Shown here: one piece after another, positions 18,696 through 29,987 of the stretch
How the letters are laid out: every line of letters starts with the position of its first letter
Position numbering within the stretch: the stretch's first letter is position 1
Source of the DNA: Gammaproteobacteria bacterium
GTDB taxonomy: Bacteria > Pseudomonadota > Gammaproteobacteria > Granulosicoccales > Granulosicoccaceae
Length of the DNA: 64,000 nt
Direction: 5' to 3'
Assembly: GCA_002746645.1 (NCBI GenBank)
Contig: PDPU01000028.1
Span: 1-64,000, forward strand
Notes under the pieces: model-generated
The model's database searches: none
The model's input: only the letters and a program-made list of their open reading frames with translations
Told to the model about the DNA's origin: nothing
Made by a program: the position numbers and the translations under genes

Positions 18696-18725
18696 CATCA
18701 GGCGCAATGGCCATTGCACCTGATG
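18696..18725. promoter_or_regulatory. 30-bp near-perfect palindrome upstream of the CPBP genes
   Basis: CATCAGGCGCAATGG is followed directly by CCATTGCACCTGATG. These are inverted repeats with one mismatched pair and no loop. It lies 81 bases after the ammonia-lyase stop and 24 before the first CPBP start. An operator or a transcript-end cruciform are both possible. It is absent from the second CPBP copy. Confidence 0.5.
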
Positions 18726-18749
18726 CAACGGTATCAATGACACTCCTGC

Positions 18750-19454
18750 ATGAGAAATGACATGAGCAACTCCAGACGCCTGCTTGTCGGAACGACGGTA
18801 GTGATTTCCATATTCTTCATTGCGGCATTGATTGCGGAAATCATTGCATTGACCCTGGATTTTGCGTCGCCCGACTTGACGGCTGACCCGATAATTATTC
18901 TTCTCTCCGTGGCAGCAATTCTCATCTTCAGGAACACAGTCAATTACAGGATAGCACTGCCGAAACCCGGAGCGGCATTCTGGGCATTTTTCTTCGGCGT
19001 CCTGTCCACCATCATAGGCAACCTGCCCATAACACTACTGTTCCCGGATCCCGAAATGGACACACAGATCGAAGAACTTTTTCTTGCACAAGGTCCATTG
19101 CAGTTATTATTGACAGCAGTACTGCTGGGCAGCATTACGGAGGAACTGCTGTTTCGGGGCTTCTTCATGAACATCATAAGCCCCTTGAAGGTCAGATATC
19201 TGAGCATCTTCAACACGAGAATCAGCGCACCCGTCATCATCAGCGCATTTCTGTTTTCACTGTCTCATCTGGGAGTCCTTGCCATGGGAGCAGGCATTCA
19301 TCTGGCAGCCAACCTTCTTGTCGGCGCTTTCGCCACAGGTCTCGTTGCAGGATATTTTCAGGAAAAACACGACAACAACGCCTATGCAATCATTGCGCAC
19401 ATGTCCGCAAACCTGCCGCCCTTCCTGGGCTCTCTGGTCTTGCAGGCTGGGTGA
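18750..19454 (+). CDS. CPBP-family intramembrane metalloprotease, copy 1
   Basis: Multi-pass membrane protein of the CAAX protease/bacteriocin-processing (Abi) family, 234 aa (ATG 18762 would give 230). The active-site motif is intact: ITEELLFRGFF (Glu131-Glu132, Arg136), then FSLSHLG and AYAIIAHMSANLP with the later catalytic His/Asn. In bacteria such proteins are linked to bacteriocin immunity, processing of peptides or membrane stress, but no peptide gene is visible here. Codon use is more AT-tolerant than in neighbouring genes. Confidence 0.85.
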   Translation: MRNDMSNSRRLLVGTTVVISIFFIAALIAEIIALTLDFASPDLTADPIIILLSVAAILIFRNTVNYRIALPKPGAAFWAFFFGVLSTIIGNLPITLLFPDPEMDTQIEELFLAQGPLQLLLTAVLLGSITEELLFRGFFMNIISPLKVRYLSIFNTRISAPVIISAFLFSLSHLGVLAMGAGIHLAANLLVGAFATGLVAGYFQEKHDNNAYAIIAHMSANLPPFLGSLVLQAG

Positions 19455-19529
19455 CCTGCAGCATGCTCGATTCGGCAATCGCCAGAACAAGAGCATTCCG
19501 GCTCCGGCCGCAAAAGCGCCGCTGAACCC

Positions 19530-19548
19530 TCCCCGCCCCCGGCGGGGA
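19530..19548 (+). terminator. Hairpin after CPBP copy 1
   Basis: TCCCCGCC/GGCGGGGA stem with a 3-base loop, 76 bases after the stop codon. No T-run follows. Confidence 0.5.
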
Positions 19549-19616
19549 TATGATCGGCAGCGTGACAATCACTGAAAAACAGAGGCAGCAACAAACACCA
19601 TCAATGACACTCCGGC

Positions 19617-20312
19617 ATGAGAAATGACATGAGCAACTCCAGACGCCTGCTTGTCGGAACGACGGTAACGCTTTTTATATTCCTGATTTCGCCAATGATT
19701 GCGCAAATCATTGCAATGACTCTGGGCTTCGCGTCGCCGGATTTCATGGTCAGGCCGATAATGATCCTTCTTTCCGTGGCAGCAATTCTCATCTTCAGGA
19801 ATGCAGTCAATTACAGGATAGCACTGCCGAAACCCGGGACGGCATTCCGGGCATTTTTCTTCGGCGCCCTGTCCAGCATCATGATCCACCTGACCTTGGA
19901 TTTACTTTTTCCAGCCCCCGAAACGGAAACACAGATCGGAGAAATATTTTCTGCACACAGCCCATTGCAAGCATTGTTGATGATAGTATTGCTGGCCAGC
20001 ATCACGGAAGAACTGCTGTGTCGGGGCTTCTTCATGAACATCATAAGCCCCCTGAAGGCCAGATATCTGAGCATCCTCAACAGGAAAATCAGCGCGCCCG
20101 TCATCATCAGCGCATTTCTGTTTTCACTGGCTCATCTGGGCCTCCTTGCCATGGGAGCAAGCATTCCTCTGGTAACCAACGTTCTTGTCGGCGCATTCGT
20201 GGTGGGTATTGTTGCAGGATACTTTCAGGAAAAACACGACAACAACGCCTATGCAATCATTGCGCACATGTCCGCAAACCTGCCGGCCTTTCTGGCCTCA
20301 CTGACTGGGTAA
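19617..20312 (+). CDS. CPBP-family intramembrane metalloprotease, copy 2
   Basis: Paralogue of the preceding gene, 231 aa, near-identical in the first 17 residues and in the C-terminal third. Catalytic Glu-Glu, Arg and His residues are kept (ITEELLCRGFF, FSLAHLG, IIAHMSANLP), but the usual Phe of EExxFR is Cys135. Divergence is greatest in the membrane segments and the loop before the active site (residues 18-30 and 83-115), as expected if substrate or partner preference has shifted. Expression signals are duplicated with the gene. Confidence 0.85.
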   Translation: MRNDMSNSRRLLVGTTVTLFIFLISPMIAQIIAMTLGFASPDFMVRPIMILLSVAAILIFRNAVNYRIALPKPGTAFRAFFFGALSSIMIHLTLDLLFPAPETETQIGEIFSAHSPLQALLMIVLLASITEELLCRGFFMNIISPLKARYLSILNRKISAPVIISAFLFSLAHLGLLAMGASIPLVTNVLVGAFVVGIVAGYFQEKHDNNAYAIIAHMSANLPAFLASLTG

Positions 20313-20387
20313 TCTGCAGCAGGTTCGATTCGACAACCGCCACATCAGAGCATTCCGACCCCGGTCGTGAAAACGCCACTGATTCTT

Positions 20388-20412
20388 TCCCGCCCCGCTC
20401 ACTTTGGCGGGA
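20388..20412 (+). terminator. Hairpin after CPBP copy 2
   Basis: TCCCGCC/GGCGGGA stem with an 11-base loop. It is the counterpart of the hairpin after copy 1 but with a larger loop. No T-run follows. Confidence 0.45.
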
Positions 20413-20436
20413 GATGATCGGCACCACAGAGGGTTT

Positions 20437-21612
20437 TCAGGCCTGTTCCAGCGAGAAGCTGAAGCGAATCATTACCTCGTAGGCCACCATCGAGTCGTCG
20501 GGCTGCTGGGACAGACCGACTGCAAAGTCGCGACGATCGACCGTGAACTCACCGTGGGCATGTCGATCTTCGGCACCTTCTTCATCAAGCAGGAGCTCGA
20601 AACTCACGGCCTGCGTGATGCCCTTGATGGTGAGATCGCCTTCGACGCTCATGCGGTCTGCCGATGTCGCCGTGATTGCCGTGGATTCGAACACCGCCAG
20701 CGGATGTTCCTGCGCGTCGAACCAGTCGGCATCGGGCAATGAACCTGCCACCTGCGCGTTGTCGCTGATCACGCTCCCTGTCTGCACTTCGGCGCGAATG
20801 TGACTGCCGGCCGCGTTGTCTGCATCGATCAGCGCATCGACGTTGCTCTCGGTGAAATTCCCGCCGACCGCTTCACCACTGATCGTGGCCACGAAACCGA
20901 CGACACTCTCGGCACCAGCCGTGGTCGGTGTGCTGTTCCGGGCGTCCAGCACATTGACGAGCGCAGCACCCGCTGCCACCAGCAAGCCGAGCACGAGAAG
21001 CTTGCCACCGAATCCGGTGCCCTTCCCCGGAAGCATGCGTTGCATGACACCATCACGGTCGACGAGACGATGCTTGATCGCAGCGCCGACATGGACAAGC
21101 AGCGCGAGAATGGCAACGTTCGCGAGGAGTTCATGCGCGCGATGCGCATTGCTGCTGATGGTACGCGAGTTCGCAGCATTTTCCACCAGTGACAGGTGCG
21201 GCCATTCGATGACATCGAAAAGCAGCGTCGGCACGCCGAGTTCGGAGGCCGATACCATGACCCAGCCCGACAACGGTATCAGCAACATCGCGAGATACAG
21301 ACAGAAATGCACCGCACTCGCGCCCCCCTGCTGCCATGCGGGCATGGCATCGGTTTCAGGTGGTGGCTTGTGGGTGCATCGCCAGAGCAGCCGGAGCACC
21401 GCAAGAAGCAGTACGAGAACGCCGCAGGTCTTGTGCCACTGGATGAGTGTGAAGGTTTCGGCACTGTCTTCAGGGAGCGATGCCATGTACTTGCCCACTG
21501 CCAGAAGGCCGATGAACAGGACAGCCATCAGCCAGTGCAGGATGATGGCGACGTCACTGTAGCGCTGGATTGACACGGAACGGTTCACGGACTGGCCCGG
21601 ACTTGTCGTCAT
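20437..21612 (-). CDS. Cytochrome b561 - YceI fusion protein
   Basis: 391 aa, starting MTTSPGQSVNRSVSIQRYSD. The N-terminal half is a four-helix cytochrome b561 with heme-ligand candidates in IILHWLMAV, WHKTCGVLV, VHFCLYLAM and RAHELLANVAI. A further hydrophobic segment (KLLVLGLLVAAGAAL) leads to a periplasmic YceI domain (DLTIKGITQAVSFELLL, MVAYEVMIRFSFSLE). b561 proteins move electrons between quinones and periplasmic acceptors, and YceI folds bind polyisoprenoids, so the fusion may present a quinone-like ligand to the heme. It lies downstream of a free YceI gene. Confidence 0.88.
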   Translation of the reverse strand: MTTSPGQSVNRSVSIQRYSDVAIILHWLMAVLFIGLLAVGKYMASLPEDSAETFTLIQWHKTCGVLVLLLAVLRLLWRCTHKPPPETDAMPAWQQGGASAVHFCLYLAMLLIPLSGWVMVSASELGVPTLLFDVIEWPHLSLVENAANSRTISSNAHRAHELLANVAILALLVHVGAAIKHRLVDRDGVMQRMLPGKGTGFGGKLLVLGLLVAAGAALVNVLDARNSTPTTAGAESVVGFVATISGEAVGGNFTESNVDALIDADNAAGSHIRAEVQTGSVISDNAQVAGSLPDADWFDAQEHPLAVFESTAITATSADRMSVEGDLTIKGITQAVSFELLLDEEGAEDRHAHGEFTVDRRDFAVGLSQQPDDSMVAYEVMIRFSFSLEQA

Positions 21613-21742
21613 TGTCGGCTTCGGATGGCCAGCAATCACCACTGTGGCATGGACCATCGAATGTACAACGGGCCGGTATCGTCGCGAACCGGCCCGCCAT
21701 TCATGCCGAGGTTGCCGGCGAGACAGATCCCGGCAATGCAGT

Positions 21743-22345
21743 TCAGTTGGCGAGAAGCTCCGCGCTGATGTTGATCTGCACTTCATCGCCGACGGCCGGC
21801 GTGAACTTGTCCATGCCGAATTCCGAGCGCAACAGCGAGCCCGTGGCATCGAAACCAATCACGGGATTTCCCGTCATCGGGTGGCTCATGGCGTCATTGA
21901 TGGTGACATCGAGCGTGAGTGGCCGGGTAACGTCCTTGATGGTGAGCTCGCCGGTGACCGAGTAGTTGTTGTCGCCGACCGACTCGATCGAGGTGGACTT
22001 GAAGGTGATCTCGGGGTATTTCACCATGTCGAAGAAATCAACACCACTGAGATGCTCTTGCCAGACTTCGGAACCCGCTTCGATGCTCTCGGCTTCGACC
22101 ACGACACTGACACTGGAGTCGGTGGGGTTTTCGCTGTCGAATTCGAGGTCGATGGTGAAGTCATCGAAGCTCAATGACGGTCTGGAAAGCCCGAGGTGGT
22201 TGTAGCTGAAGTCGATGTAGGCGTGCGTCGCATCGACCGAATAACTGCCCGAGGGCACGTCACCGAGGCCGGCGAAAGCCGTCGAACTGGCGACAAGGGC
22301 GGCTGCCGCCACGAAGGAAGCGCGGGAAGTAGTGCGTTTTTTCAT
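21743..22345 (-). CDS. YceI-family periplasmic lipid-binding protein
   Basis: Secreted beta-barrel lipocalin-like protein, 200 aa. The signal peptide is at about 1-24 (MKKRTTSRASFVAAAALVAS then AFA). Core family features are YSVDATHAYIDFSYNHLGLS near the mature start, VDFFDMVKYPEITFKS, and TGELTIKDVTRPLTLDV. AGGAAA lies upstream of the ATG. It probably forms an operon with the b561-YceI fusion 130 bases downstream. Confidence 0.92.
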   Translation of the reverse strand: MKKRTTSRASFVAAAALVASSTAFAGLGDVPSGSYSVDATHAYIDFSYNHLGLSRPSLSFDDFTIDLEFDSENPTDSSVSVVVEAESIEAGSEVWQEHLSGVDFFDMVKYPEITFKSTSIESVGDNNYSVTGELTIKDVTRPLTLDVTINDAMSHPMTGNPVIGFDATGSLLRSEFGMDKFTPAVGDEVQINISAELLAN

Positions 22346-22562
22346 GAAAATACGTTTCCTGAAAGAGAATCTGGACTGCATTGCAGTTCTGTGGAGTCGC
22401 GGCGGCAACACGAAGTTCCCGAACCGTGAACCACGGGAAATCGAACCATACCGCAGCACGAACCGGCATGCGCGTCGGGATCAACGCGTCAGGCAGTCAC
22501 CGATGCAGCAATGGCTGGCTCCACGACGTCATGTTCACGACATCACGTTCAGGACACCGGAT

Positions 22563-23507
22563 TCAGGGCCTTGCGTCGAGGTCCGAATCCGCCCCTTCCT
22601 TCTCCACGGGCATGAGGTCTTCCTTGGTGACGCCGAGTTCGAGCACGGCGGCACTCGCGACGAAGATGGAGGAGTAGGTGCCGACGACGATGCCGACAAG
22701 AAGCGCGATCGAGAAACTCTGGATGATCTGACCACCGAAGAGCAGTAGCGCGAGGACGACAAAGAGCGTCGTGCATGAGGTGATGACCGTTCGCGTCAGC
22801 GTCTGGTTGATCGAGAGGTTCATGACGTCGATGGGCTTGCCGCTTCTGAGCGTGATGAAATTCTCGCGGATGCGGTCGAAGACAACGATGGTGTCGTTGA
22901 GCGAGTAGCCGATGACGGCGAGAACGGCAGCCAGCACGGTCAGGTCGAACTCGAACTGGAACAGCGCGAACACACCCACGGTGATGACGACGTCGTGCAC
23001 GAGCGCCAGCACGGAACCCACCGAGAACTTCTTCTCGAAGCGTATCCAGATGTAGAGAATGATGGCGGCGAGCGCCGAGAGGATGGCAAGGCCGCCCTTC
23101 TCGCGAAGCTCTTCCCCGACCTGCGGGCCGACGAACTCGACACGACGCATTTCCACCCTGCCTTCGGTGTCGGCCGAGAGCAACTGGAGTATTTCGTCGC
23201 CGAGCGTGGCACTGGTGATACCTTCGCGCGGCGCAAGCCGGATCAGCACATCGGTGCTGCTGCCGAAGGCCTGCACCACGGCGTCGGACAGATCCGCCGC
23301 GGCCAGTGCATCGCGAATGCCATTGAGATCGGGCGCCTGCTCGTAACCGACCTCGATGGTGTAGCCACCCGTGAAATCGACGCCGTAATTGAGTCCGCGC
23401 GAGACAATCAACACCAGCGACAACACCACGAGGGCCACCGAGATGATCGCCGCAAAACGTCGCTTGCCGAGAAAGTCGAAAGAGTGATCTGCAATCAGAT
23501 TTCGCAT
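22563..23507 (-). CDS. secF: Protein translocase subunit SecF
   Basis: Inner-membrane partner of SecD that uses the proton gradient to complete protein export. It is 314 aa. The first helix is followed by GLNYGVDFTGGYTIEV, then a periplasmic domain, then five helices including VLAVIGYSLNDTIVVFDRIREN and LTRTVITSCTTLFVVLALLLFGG, both diagnostic. It is 19 bases downstream of secD. The C-terminus adds about 15 acidic residues. Confidence 0.96.
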   Translation of the reverse strand: MRNLIADHSFDFLGKRRFAAIISVALVVLSLVLIVSRGLNYGVDFTGGYTIEVGYEQAPDLNGIRDALAAADLSDAVVQAFGSSTDVLIRLAPREGITSATLGDEILQLLSADTEGRVEMRRVEFVGPQVGEELREKGGLAILSALAAIILYIWIRFEKKFSVGSVLALVHDVVITVGVFALFQFEFDLTVLAAVLAVIGYSLNDTIVVFDRIRENFITLRSGKPIDVMNLSINQTLTRTVITSCTTLFVVLALLLFGGQIIQSFSIALLVGIVVGTYSSIFVASAAVLELGVTKEDLMPVEKEGADSDLDARP

Positions 23508-23526
23508 GATGGTTCTCGACTCGGAA

Positions 23527-25347
23527 TCAGATGGGAAGCGTCTTCAGGCGCTTGCCGCCGAAGATGGCGTTGACGATGACACGCGAACCGAAGATGGCCG
23601 TGAACATCGAGGTGAGGATGCCGATGCTGAGCGTGATGGCAAAGCCCTTGACCGGACCGGTACCGAGGCTGAACAGCACCACCGCCGCGATGAGCGTGGT
23701 GACGTTGGCATCGGCGATGGTCGAAAAGGCCTTGTCGTAACCCGCGGCAATGGCCGTCTGCACGGTCGAACCCGATCGGAGCTCTTCACGTATGCGCTCG
23801 AAGATGAGCACGTTGGCATCCACCGCCATGCCCGTGGTGAGCACGATACCGGCTATGCCGGGCAGCGTCAGCGTTGCCTGCAGGGAACCGAGAATCGCCA
23901 CGATCAGGATGATGTTGATGATGAGCGCCGCACCGGCAATGAGCCCGAACACGCGGTAGTACCAGGCCATGAACACGAGCACGACGGCAAGCCCCGCGAG
24001 CGCCGACAGGAAACCCAGGCGGATGTTGTCGCGCCCGAGGCTCGGACCGATGGTGCGTTCCTCGACGATCTGCACCGGCGCCTTGAGGGCACCCGAGCGC
24101 AGCAGCAGCGCCAGATCGGCCGCTTCCTGCGAGCCGAGGCCCGTGGTCTGGAAGCGGTGACTCAGCACGTCGCGAATCGTCGCCACGCTGATCACTTCCT
24201 CGAGTTTCGACTTGCGGTGTACTTCCTGACCGTTGACCATGCGCGTGTCGACGACGTTTTCGATGTAGACCACTGCCATCGGATTGCCGACATTGACCTC
24301 GGTGACCTCACGCATGCGTCTGGCACCGGCGTTGTCGAGGTTGACGAACACGGCGGGCGTACCGCTCTGCTGGTCGATACCGGCAGACGCACTCGTGATC
24401 TGGTCGCCCGTGACGATGATGTCGCGATCGAGCATGACGGTGGAACCGTCTTGCCGGCGCTTGTAGGCGCGTGCATCGGAATCGGTGGAGACGAGCCGGT
24501 ATTCGAGCGTGGCCGTCTTGCCGAGAATGTCCTTGGCGCGGGCGGTATCCTGCACACCCGGAAGCTGCACCACGATTCGATCGAGCCCCTGCTGCTGGAT
24601 GACGGGCTCGGCCACGCCCAGTTCGTTGATGCGGTTGCGCAACGTGACGATGTTCTGCTGCAACGCGAGGCGCTTCTCGTTTTCGGCAGCGGCATCGGTC
24701 AGGTTTGCTTCGATGTAGGCATACTCGCCTTCTTCGCGTGTCGAGAAGTCGAGGTCCCCGCCGTGCTTCAGGAATGCCTTGAGCATCCGGTCACGCGCGG
24801 CCACATCGCGAAAGCGCGCCGTCAGCACACCGTCGACATGGCGGATCGAAACGCCACGGATGCTGGCTTCGCGCACCTGACGTTTCCAGTCTGGCACGAA
24901 GCGTTCCTCGGCCGAGGCAATGGCAGCCGACATGTCCACTTCCATCAGGAAATGCACACCGCCACGCAGATCGAGACCGAGATACATCGGCTCGGCAAAG
25001 CTCCTGAGCCAGGCCGGGCCTGCCGGCACGAGGTTCAGCGAGATGATGTGCTCCTTGAGGTTCAGCGCATTGACGATGGCATCACGCGCCTTCAACTGCT
25101 CGTCCTCGTTGGGGAAGAGCACGAGCAGCCGCCCTTCTTCCTCGCGGTATTCATCGGCCGTGAGCCCGGCTTCCTCGACCGCTGCACGTACTTCGGCAAC
25201 ACTGTCGGCACCGAGTTCACCGCCACCACGGGCACTGATCTGCACCGCCGGATCGCTGCCGAACAGGTTCGGCAGCGCGAAGAGGAGACCGACCACCAGG
25301 ACCACGGCCAGCAGGACGACTTTCCAGAGAGGATTGGTGTTGCTCAT
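23527..25347 (-). CDS. secD: Protein translocase subunit SecD
   Basis: Large RND-like translocase subunit, 606 aa. An N-terminal helix (VVLLAVVLVVGLLFALPNLFG) precedes the periplasmic P1 domain, with GLDLRGGVHFLMEVDM before it. The C-terminal six-helix membrane domain contains GMAVDANVLIFERIREELR and a helix VLFSLGTGPVKGFAITLSIGI. It forms a complex with SecF and YajC at SecYEG. Position between yajC and secF is canonical. Confidence 0.96.
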   Translation of the reverse strand: MSNTNPLWKVVLLAVVLVVGLLFALPNLFGSDPAVQISARGGGELGADSVAEVRAAVEEAGLTADEYREEEGRLLVLFPNEDEQLKARDAIVNALNLKEHIISLNLVPAGPAWLRSFAEPMYLGLDLRGGVHFLMEVDMSAAIASAEERFVPDWKRQVREASIRGVSIRHVDGVLTARFRDVAARDRMLKAFLKHGGDLDFSTREEGEYAYIEANLTDAAAENEKRLALQQNIVTLRNRINELGVAEPVIQQQGLDRIVVQLPGVQDTARAKDILGKTATLEYRLVSTDSDARAYKRRQDGSTVMLDRDIIVTGDQITSASAGIDQQSGTPAVFVNLDNAGARRMREVTEVNVGNPMAVVYIENVVDTRMVNGQEVHRKSKLEEVISVATIRDVLSHRFQTTGLGSQEAADLALLLRSGALKAPVQIVEERTIGPSLGRDNIRLGFLSALAGLAVVLVFMAWYYRVFGLIAGAALIINIILIVAILGSLQATLTLPGIAGIVLTTGMAVDANVLIFERIREELRSGSTVQTAIAAGYDKAFSTIADANVTTLIAAVVLFSLGTGPVKGFAITLSIGILTSMFTAIFGSRVIVNAIFGGKRLKTLPI

Positions 25348-25534
25348 GCAGGGAGAATTCCGACGACGGACCAGCGAAGCACCGTGCTCGCTTCGAATCG
25401 GCGCCGTCTGAGTAGTTCAGTCAGAGGAGTTCGAGGAGTTGCGCTACAAGAGTAGGACCAACCGCCCCGAATACAAGACATCCCCCTTTCCGTGGCACCG
25501 ATGACAGCCACGGAAAGGATTGCATCGACAGGGT

Positions 25535-25861
25535 TCAGATTGCCTTCAGGGTACCCGCAGGCAGAAGACCCGTCACGGCGTGCTTCTGCACATTCATTTC
25601 GACGTTGTCGGCAATGCGCACCGTCACGAAGGCATCGCCTACCTTGGTGATGGTGCCGCCGATGCCGCCCGAGGTCACGACTTCGTCGCCCTTCTTGAGC
25701 CCGGCAATGAGTTCACGATGCTCCTTCACGCGCTTCTGCTGCGGACGGATCATCAGGAAGTAGAGGATCGGCAGCATGAGCAGCAGCGGCAACATGCTGA
25801 TGATGGGGTTCGGTGACGCAGCGGCATCCTGCGCGTAGGCATTGCTGATGAAGAAGTCCAT
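25535..25861 (-). CDS. yajC: Preprotein translocase accessory subunit YajC
   Basis: Single-span membrane protein, 108 aa, starting MDFFISNAYAQD. The helix MLPLLLMLPILYFLMIRPQQKR is the family signature and KGDEVVTSGGIGGTITKV follows. It associates with SecDF. It is the first gene of the yajC-secD-secF operon and is separated from secD by 187 bases in which no gene was found. Confidence 0.95.
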   Translation of the reverse strand: MDFFISNAYAQDAAASPNPIISMLPLLLMLPILYFLMIRPQQKRVKEHRELIAGLKKGDEVVTSGGIGGTITKVGDAFVTVRIADNVEMNVQKHAVTGLLPAGTLKAI

Positions 25862-25975
25862 AGCTCGGGGGAAGTCGTTGAAATCGGGGGAAACGGAGCG
25901 TCCACGGACACTTTTCAAGGAAAAGAAGCGTGGCACGAACGCAACCGATGATTATGCCACAGGGAGCCCTGCCAC

Positions 25976-26004
25976 TTGTCTCGCGTGCGCAAACACCCTA
26001 CACT
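25976..26004 (+). promoter_or_regulatory. Predicted tRNA-Leu promoter
   Basis: TTGTCT (25976-25981), 17 bases, TACACT (25999-26004), placing the transcript start about 5 bases before the mature tRNA. A GC-rich discriminator (GGGCGCGC) follows, as is common in stable-RNA promoters. Confidence 0.65.
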
Positions 26005-26015
26005 GGGCGCGCTCG

Positions 26016-26099
26016 GCCGGAGTGGTGGAATTGGTAGACACGCCGGATTCAAAATCCGGTTCTGGAAACAGAGTGCGAGTTCAAGTCTCGCCTCCGGCA
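26016..26099 (+). tRNA. tRNA-Leu(CAA)
   Basis: Long-variable-arm tRNA. The acceptor is GCCGGAG/CTCCGGC, the anticodon stem is CGGAT/ATCCG with loop TCAAA giving anticodon CAA, the variable arm is TTCTGGAAACAGAG, and the T-arm is GCGAGTTCAAGTCTCGC. CCA is not encoded directly after the discriminator A. Confidence 0.95.
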
Positions 26100-26256
26100 C
26101 ACCATTTCCTTACAATCAGGATGTTACAAGGACGCGTCGTGTAAATGACGCCATGCCGTGAGCAGCTCCTGTTTCTCATGGCAGACGATGACTCCCGCTG
26201 GCGACACGCCATGATGCCGCCCTGTACATTCTGACCCTGCTGTTCCATCTCAACAC

Positions 26257-28532
<2,276 letters not shown>

Positions 28533-28550
28533 GAGACGTGGCCGGCAGGC

Positions 28551-29147
28551 TCAGGCACTCCGCAGTTTCGATGGCAGCTCCGGCAGCGACTCGAACACCT
28601 TCATGAGATAGGGCTTGTTCTCGCGGATTTCCTCGAGCGTGAGCCCGTCGATTTCGTGGGGAAACACCAGCCAGTCATCGGTTTCATGCGCATAGAAATC
28701 GGGCTTGAAATCGGTACGGTTGCGCCCCGGCTTGAAATAGGCCGTCGCCACACGGAGATCTTCGGGCAGGTTCTTCCGGCAACGAGCCCGGAGCTTGTCG
28801 AGGATCGCGTTGACGCTCAGACCGGTGTCGAACACGTCATCGATGATGAGCAGTGAGTCTTCGGCGTTGATCTTGTTGGTCACGTAAGAGAGCCCATGTA
28901 CGCGAATCCGGCCCGAGCGCTTGTCGATGCCACTGTACGACGAGGTGCGTATGGCGATGTGATCGGTCTTGACGTCGTAGAAGTCGAGCAACTCCTGCAC
29001 CATGATGCCCACCGGCGTACCGCCACGCCAGACGCCGACGATGTAGTTGGGACGGAAGTCGCTGGCGAGAATCTGCCGGCCGATCTCGAGTGAATCCTCG
29101 AGCAGTTGCTGGGCCGAGATGTAGACCTTGGGAGGCGAGTCGGTCAT
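28551..29147 (-). CDS. Purine-type phosphoribosyltransferase (hypoxanthine/xanthine-like)
   Basis: Type I phosphoribosyltransferase, 198 aa, probably for nucleobase salvage. The PRPP-binding loop is LLIIDDVFDTGLS near residues 98-110. The pyrophosphate loop is in VGVWRGGTPVG, and KPDFYAHETDDWLVFPHE is common in Gpt/hypoxanthine enzymes of proteobacteria. Base specificity cannot be decided by eye. It is followed on the same strand by no close gene, converging with tgt, and lies 46 bases downstream of pyrF. Confidence 0.82.
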   Translation of the reverse strand: MTDSPPKVYISAQQLLEDSLEIGRQILASDFRPNYIVGVWRGGTPVGIMVQELLDFYDVKTDHIAIRTSSYSGIDKRSGRIRVHGLSYVTNKINAEDSLLIIDDVFDTGLSVNAILDKLRARCRKNLPEDLRVATAYFKPGRNRTDFKPDFYAHETDDWLVFPHEIDGLTLEEIRENKPYLMKVFESLPELPSKLRSA

Positions 29148-29193
29148 GACGTCTGGTGATCAGTGAGTACGTGAGCTAACGTGAACAGGGGCG

Positions 29194-29904
29194 CTATGCA
29201 GGCAGACTGTCGACGATGGCGCGCAGCGCCGCCAGCGGATCCTGCGCCTGGGTGATGGGTCGGCCGATGACGAGATGATCGGCGCCGGCCGCGATCGCAG
29301 CCGCCGGCCCCATGATACGACGCTGGTCGTCGGCGCCACCACCATGGCTCGTGACAACGCCGTCTTCGATGCGTACACCCGGCGTCACACACAGGAAACC
29401 CCGTGGTGCAAGCTCCCGAATCAGCGGTACTTCGTGCGGCGAGCAGACCACCCCGTCGAGCCCGGCGTCGACGCAGAGTGTCGTCAGGCGGCGCACGGTG
29501 TCTTCGGGTTCCTCGTGCAGACCGATGGCCGCGAGTTGCGACGCATCCAGACTCGTCAAGGCGGTGACGCCGATGAGCTGCGTCTGCCACTCGGCAGCGT
29601 CAACGGCACGGCGCGCTGCGGCGAGCATGTTCGGCCCGCCGCTGGCGTGAACGTTGACCATCCACACACCCATGGCTGCGGCTGCTTCGAGCGCCTTTGC
29701 CACGGTGGTGGGAATGTCGTGAAACTTGAGATCGAGAAAGACATCGAAGCCCGCGTCCTGGCAGTACCTGACGATGGCCGGGCCTGCGGACGTGAAAAGC
29801 TGCTTGCCGACCTTCAGGCGCGTGAGTGCCGGATCGAGCTTCTCGATCAGGCGATGTGCCTCTTCCTCGCTCGCAAGATCCAGCGCCGTGATGATTCTGA
29901 CCAT
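29194..29904 (-). CDS. pyrF: Orotidine-5'-phosphate decarboxylase
   Basis: Last step of UMP synthesis, 236 aa from MVRIITALDL (an ATG at 29931 would add nine residues). The catalytic Asp-Lys-Asp array is FLDLKFHDIPTTVA. The phosphate site is ADHLVIGRPITQAQDP, and RGFLCVTPGVR is also conserved. In many gammaproteobacteria pyrF directly follows lapB. Here a secreted PPC protein gene and 256 bases intervene. Confidence 0.95.
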   Translation of the reverse strand: MVRIITALDLASEEEAHRLIEKLDPALTRLKVGKQLFTSAGPAIVRYCQDAGFDVFLDLKFHDIPTTVAKALEAAAAMGVWMVNVHASGGPNMLAAARRAVDAAEWQTQLIGVTALTSLDASQLAAIGLHEEPEDTVRRLTTLCVDAGLDGVVCSPHEVPLIRELAPRGFLCVTPGVRIEDGVVTSHGGGADDQRRIMGPAAAIAAGADHLVIGRPITQAQDPLAALRAIVDSLPA

Positions 29905-29987
29905 GCCTTCTCGCTCTGTCTCCGGTTGCATCGTGCCATCGTGGCGCATTCGCCAGTGGCGCCGGCATCAACGCATTGGCGGTTCGA

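Larger units (their letters stand above)
18733..20423. repeat. Tandem duplication of a CPBP-protease gene unit
   Basis: Two copies of one unit, 18733-19560 and 19600-20423, are offset by about 867 bases. Each runs from ATCAATGACACTCC before the start codon to GATCGGCA after a terminator hairpin. Flanks, coding sequence and hairpin are all duplicated, with moderate divergence. The region is visibly less GC-rich than its neighbours, which suggests acquisition followed by duplication. Confidence 0.85.

Noticed and set aside
23506..25455. Long plus-strand open frame opposite secD
   Set aside because: Antisense shadow of secD; the His/Asp/Arg-rich composition has no protein-like features.
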